Positions 36,400 through 41,806 of a DNA stretch of 41,806 bases are shown here, in pieces. The translations under genes were made by a program, and so were the position numbers. Location: positions 75,896 to 117,701 of the forward strand of contig JABJOE010000002.1 in NCBI GenBank assembly GCA_018664485.1, given 5' to 3'. Origin of the DNA: Candidatus Uhrbacteria bacterium. GTDB lineage: Bacteria; Patescibacteriota; Patescibacteriia; UBA9934. The notes under the pieces were generated by a model, which did not search any database, was not told the origin of the DNA, and saw nothing but the letters and a program-made list of their open reading frames with translations. Position 1 is the first letter of the stretch; the number at the start of each line of letters is the position of its first letter.

Positions 36400-37413
36400 T
36401 TAGCCGCCGGCAAGACGCGTAGCAAGACGAATGTCTTGCACTGACGGGAGGATCCTGTCGCGTGGCAGGTCCTCAAGATGCGATGAGGTACCCGTACTTG
36501 ATGGTATGTAGCTCCTCATCGGGCCGAGGGTGTTGAACGCCCCTATCTCTGGGTAGCCAAGCAGACCATGGTGTCCCCGTGTTGTACGCAGCAAGTCACT
36601 TACGAATCCGATGATTGTTGTGTACATGCGCGTGTGTACAGCGTCTGAGTTTGCGTCATCGACCAGTGGAACGGAGAGTGCCACTTCGCCGAAGGCACGT
36701 AGACTCCTACGCCTCCACATGATGTGTATGAGCATGGCGATCTCGACGCCATAGCGACTAGCGAAGCGCATTTCTCGCAGAACCTTCCAGGGCACGATGA
36801 CCTGTCCGCACAGTGGCCACTCCAGCGCACCGATGTTGAACAGTTCTGTGTTGTTGAGGTAGGCGATTACGCCCTCGTTCTGCCTTCCTTGTGCTGCGAG
36901 CTTGATGATGTCTGGTCGATCCTCACGCCATACATGCCACCCAGCAAGCAGGCACCCAACCGGGTTTACGGCATCGAGGTTTGCGATGTCGGCATCCAGG
37001 AAGATCACCGGTGCGTCATCGGGCACGCCCAGATGTTCGAGTACGAGTACTCCCATGAACATGGCGAATCCCTTTCCGCTCAGGTCACTTTCGTCGATTC
37101 TGAACTTGCTCATTGTGGCGAGCGTATGCGGGACGAGGCCCAGTGCCTCATCCTGGGTCCAAACCGTGGCTGCGTTGGTATTTCGCGCAACAGCCTCGGT
37201 GTTGTCATCGCTTCCGTTGACGATCACGTGGATACGTTTTTTCGGGAAGCCAAGTCTGACCAGGTGAACGATGGTTGCAGCGATGCTTCCGGCCTTGTTC
37301 TTCGCCGGGATCACTACGTGGGCATCACTTGGCACCAGATCGTCTACAAGGAGCCCGAGGACCGGACCTACCCTTGATGCATCCAGTCGCCGAACCTGAT
37401 TAGTTGTAGTCAT
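36400..37413 (-). CDS. GpgS-like (GT81/GT78-type) glycosyltransferase
   Basis: VVIPAKNKAGSIAATIVHL, GKGFAMFMGVL, VIFLDADIANLD, WPLCGQVIVPWKVLREMRFASRYGVEIAMLIHI resembles glucosyl-3-phosphoglycerate synthase motifs. Confidence 0.65.
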   Translation of the reverse strand: MTTTNQVRRLDASRVGPVLGLLVDDLVPSDAHVVIPAKNKAGSIAATIVHLVRLGFPKKRIHVIVNGSDDNTEAVARNTNAATVWTQDEALGLVPHTLATMSKFRIDESDLSGKGFAMFMGVLVLEHLGVPDDAPVIFLDADIANLDAVNPVGCLLAGWHVWREDRPDIIKLAAQGRQNEGVIAYLNNTELFNIGALEWPLCGQVIVPWKVLREMRFASRYGVEIAMLIHIMWRRRSLRAFGEVALSVPLVDDANSDAVHTRMYTTIIGFVSDLLRTTRGHHGLLGYPEIGAFNTLGPMRSYIPSSTGTSSHLEDLPRDRILPSVQDIRLATRLAGG

Positions 37414-37755
37414 GGTTGTCTCCTCCGGTGAATTGGTGATGGTCGAGAGTCGACCGATCTATTTGATACACTAAGGCTTTTAAGATGGGTCTGCAATAGT
37501 AGTTCGGCAGTTTTTGTGGAAAAGAAAAACTAGCCTATTCTCACAGTATAAAAACGCTATCGTGCTGTCTGGATTTCCCCGGCAGATTCGCACTTACAGG
37601 CAGGTATCTGCAGTGGTACACTATGTTTACTATGCCATGAAGTGAATGTTCGATAGAAAACTGCTCGGTTTTCCGGTCGGAATTAAAAAGGTATAGCAGA
37701 AAACAGTTATAATTCATTCGCAGACGATTGTCTGATTGAACATCTACTTCAGGGT

Positions 37756-38775
37756 ATGCAAGATATTCCAAAGATTGTTTTAGAAGCTTACGACTTAGGC
37801 CCAATCGATAGGGTTACTAAGGTGTCAGACGGTCTTATTCATCAGACGTATAAGGTTGAGTCGATGGCTGGTGATTTTATTTTGCAGCGCTTACATCCTT
37901 TGTTGGGAACTTCAGAAATCGGCCAGGACTTTTTCGCAGTCACTACACATTTGAATAATGAAGGGTTTCCGGCGCCTGAGGCTGTACTTGGTATGGGTGG
38001 GGAAGTCTTAGTGAATGATGGTGAGTACAATTGGCGGATGCAGACTTATATCGATGGCCGCACATATAGCAAGCTTGATAATCCGTATGTGGCGAAGGAA
38101 GCTGGGGCGATATATGGGCGCTTGCACAAGTCTCTCGCCTCAATGGACTATGAATTTCAGTCAGAGTTGAAATTGCATGAAACAGAAAAGATTTTTGCAG
38201 AGTTTCAGGAGGTTATTGGGAATTGGGGCGGAGATATAGGGCTAAAGGAGAGCGTACGTGATGAGGTCGATTTTATTTTAGAGCATCTTCCAAAGCAATT
38301 TCTTCCTAGCGGTCTTCCGCAGCGAGTGATCCACGGAGATCCAAAGATTTCCAATATTTTATTTAAAGGTGGGGAGGCTGTTGGAGTTATAGATTTAGAT
38401 ACTTGCAATAATCACACGGTACTAGTTGATGTTGGGGACGCTTTTCGTTCATGGTGTGGGAGAGATGAAGATGATTCTCAGAATGCTTTCAACCTTGAAT
38501 TGTTTGAGGCTGGATGGCTTGGGTACATAGGTACGGCCGGCGACTTTCTGACAGACGAAGAGCGGAGCTTGGTACCACGGGCGATTAGCTGCATCACCTT
38601 AGAGCTTGCAGCACGGTTTTTAAAAGATGTTTTCGATGATTCTTACTTTGGATGGGATGCTGAGCGCTACGCTTCTCGCCGTGAGCATAATTTGGCTCGA
38701 GTACGTGGGCAGATTGCTCTATATAAGGACTTGCAGGACAAACTTGGGGACGTTAATAGAATTGTGCAGCGATAA
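37756..38775 (+). CDS. Aminoglycoside-phosphotransferase-fold kinase (N-acetylhexosamine kinase-like)
   Basis: LIHQTYKVESMAGDFILQRLH; VIHGDPKISNILFKGGEAVGVIDLDTC. Confidence 0.8.
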   Translation: MQDIPKIVLEAYDLGPIDRVTKVSDGLIHQTYKVESMAGDFILQRLHPLLGTSEIGQDFFAVTTHLNNEGFPAPEAVLGMGGEVLVNDGEYNWRMQTYIDGRTYSKLDNPYVAKEAGAIYGRLHKSLASMDYEFQSELKLHETEKIFAEFQEVIGNWGGDIGLKESVRDEVDFILEHLPKQFLPSGLPQRVIHGDPKISNILFKGGEAVGVIDLDTCNNHTVLVDVGDAFRSWCGRDEDDSQNAFNLELFEAGWLGYIGTAGDFLTDEERSLVPRAISCITLELAARFLKDVFDDSYFGWDAERYASRREHNLARVRGQIALYKDLQDKLGDVNRIVQR

Positions 38776-38779
38776 ACAT

Positions 38780-39193
38780 ATGTTTGATTGGGAGAGTGGC
38801 GTTATTCCTGACTCAGAGATTGCACTTAAAGCAACTCGTGGGGGAGGGCCTGGAGGACAGGCTGTAAATAAGACGTCGAATAATATCGAGGCACGTTGGT
38901 GTATTGGTGACTCTCAAGTTTTAAGCGAGGGGGAGAAAACTCGTGTACGCGAAGCCGGTCGTAAGGTAACAGGACAGGATGAATTGATTTTCCGATGCCA
39001 AAGTGAACGGTCTCAAATGCAGAATATTCAGGAAGCAAAGGATCGTTTAAATGAATTTGTGCGCAATGCACTTACTCCGCAAAAGAAACGCAGAGCTACG
39101 AAGAAGTCATGGGGCGTAAAAACTCGAGAACGTGAAAGTAATGAAAAAGATAGTCGTAAGAAGCGTGATCGAAAGTTTAGAGGGGATTATTAA
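38780..39193 (+). CDS. Peptide chain release factor-like protein (ArfB/YaeJ type, GGQ)
   Basis: RGGGPGGQAVNKTSNNIEARW and basic C-terminal tail; start moved to ATG 38780. Confidence 0.85.
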   Translation: MFDWESGVIPDSEIALKATRGGGPGGQAVNKTSNNIEARWCIGDSQVLSEGEKTRVREAGRKVTGQDELIFRCQSERSQMQNIQEAKDRLNEFVRNALTPQKKRRATKKSWGVKTRERESNEKDSRKKRDRKFRGDY

Positions 39194-39242
39194 ATTGTAG
39201 AAAGTTTGTAGGTAGGGGTGGGAAAAATTTTAAAAACACACA

Positions 39243-39267
39243 CGCCGCGGACAAGGTCCGCGGCGTT
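39243..39267 (+). terminator. GC hairpin terminator
   Basis: CGCCGCGGAC-AAG-GTCCGCGGCG-TTT. Confidence 0.65.
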
Positions 39268-39549
39268 TACGAGGGTACTTTTTTGATCTTGTCGTGTTGA
39301 GTTTAGTATGCCGGTGGACTATGTCCGACCTTTAAGTCCTAAATCAGTTCAACGGCTCAGCTTCCTTTTTGTTTTATGAGGCGGGCTGCCTCGAGCTTGC
39401 GTGACTCCCTTTCTGCACTGGGGAGCATATCTTGTATATCAAGATGATTGCGTTTTGTATAATGGCTGGCTCTATTTATATTGACTTATTTGCTGAAAAA
39501 CGCTAGTCTGTAGTGTCGCTTTGCGGCAGCTAACCTTCTGGAGGACCTT

Positions 39550-39822
39550 ATGGTTCGCAGTTTTATCAGACTGTTCGTTCTCAGTGCTCAGGCATCTCTT
39601 CATGCGCGACGTAGGTCCGCTCCACCTACTTTCAAGGATCGCTGCGACGAGATGCATCGCATGATTCACAACACAACACTTTCGGACGAGGACCTAAAAG
39701 AGAAGTTACGCAAACTGATCGATGACGGGGGTGGCTCGGACCACTTTCACTACATGGCGATGGTTCTGACGGATCTAGGGTGCAAAAGACCTGGTCTGGC
39801 AGCTATCGCAAGTCAGCTATGA
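39550..39822 (+). CDS. Small hypothetical protein, ORFan
   Basis: 90 aa; SD TGGAGG before ATG; possible promoter TTGACT-17-TAGTCT; hairpin downstream. Confidence 0.55.
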   Translation: MVRSFIRLFVLSAQASLHARRRSAPPTFKDRCDEMHRMIHNTTLSDEDLKEKLRKLIDDGGGSDHFHYMAMVLTDLGCKRPGLAAIASQL

Positions 39823-39928
39823 CACTATCTCGTAGACTCACCTTCTGGGGGGTCTATAGTGCTTTTGGGCTAAAATAAGCCAAATAAAATCTAAATAAAT
39901 ACTGTACACAATCTGGGCGTATATATCC

Positions 39929-39957
39929 TTGACATATATCCTAGTTTTCTATACAAT
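39929..39957 (+). promoter_or_regulatory. Strong sigma70-like promoter upstream of the 23S region
   Basis: TTGACA-TATATCCTAGTTTTCTA-TACAAT, 17-nt spacer. Confidence 0.65.
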
Positions 39958-40502
39958 CTCCGCACAATCTACACATTGCGTACTCACCTTGTTCCGAACC
40001 CCCAAACGCCAAAGTGGCATCGGAACTTCAGGGAGTGGTGTTCGGGACACTTCTAGCAGTGATTATAGAATCGTTGACGAGACATTACCCAAATGTTTCA
40101 AACGATAGGTCTATGTCAAATACTGCAGCAATGAATTATGTGAGTATGCGTGATCCTTTTTGATCTCGCTGCCCTTTAAGGGCGATACAGCGAGAATTTT
40201 GTTTTCAGAGGAAACTCTGATTCAGAGATCGAGAGCTTATCTAGATAAGACCTTCTCTCTGAACCTTAACAACGAAGATGTTGGGCCTGTGCACTGGATG
40301 TGACAGACAAGCTCAGAGTCGAAAGACCAGTCTTCTACATACGCGTCTAAACGAATTTATCTTAAGCGCCGTAGTAAGCGTAGAGATTTTGTCATTGTGA
40401 CTTAGTCTTGTCCGATAAGATAAATTCAAAAACAAAACAAAAAACAAGCTACTGATTGTTACGTTCACGTCTGCCAACAGGCGTTGGACATTAACAGTGA
40501 GT

Positions 40503-41806
<1,304 letters not shown>

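Noticed and set aside
36724-37377. 217-aa plus-strand ORF opposite the glycosyltransferase
   Set aside because: Antisense to a frame with recognisable GT motifs; no SD or promoter.

Overview
The window looks like a Patescibacteria/CPR-type chromosomal segment. This is inferred from the six T4SS_pilin-like small membrane proteins, the tRNA style and many short lineage-specific ORFs; the standard genetic code is used and TGA acts as a stop. Recognisable core genes: bifunctional phosphoglucose/phosphomannose isomerase, an ABC substrate-binding lipoprotein, galU, an O-antigen-ligase-like protein and a flippase, a SpoIID/LytB protein with NBR1-like Ig domains, a D-Ala-D-Ala carboxypeptidase, a PH-domain protein, ruvB, NUDIX enzymes, a lamin-tail protein, an alpha/beta hydrolase, riboflavin synthase and lumazine synthase, an aspartoacylase-like protein, a Gfo/Idh/MocA oxidoreductase, a GpgS-like glycosyltransferase, a phosphotransferase and an ArfB-like release factor. 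RNA genes: tRNA-Leu(TAA), tRNA-Gly(GCC), tRNA-Leu(TAG) and the 5' part of a 23S rRNA that runs off the right edge with no 16S rRNA upstream. The most unusual signals are: (i) about ten GC-richer ORFan transcription units scattered singly between core genes, several with near-identical extended -10 promoters and/or a stereotyped 3' hairpin followed by GTGCAT; (ii) a tandem array of six T4SS-pilin-like genes with a 51-nt identical block in two neighbours; (iii) a palindrome-dense, tRNA-fragment-rich island after tRNA-Leu(TAG), related to a 122-bp inverted-repeat element after tRNA-Leu(TAA); (iv) a 17-nt palindrome shared by that island, an intergenic site and the coding region of riboflavin synthase; (v) a small ORF whose Shine-Dalgarno could be sequestered by an upstream hairpin arm. 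No CRISPR array, transposase or integrase was found. All functional calls come from reading the sequence; no searches were run.
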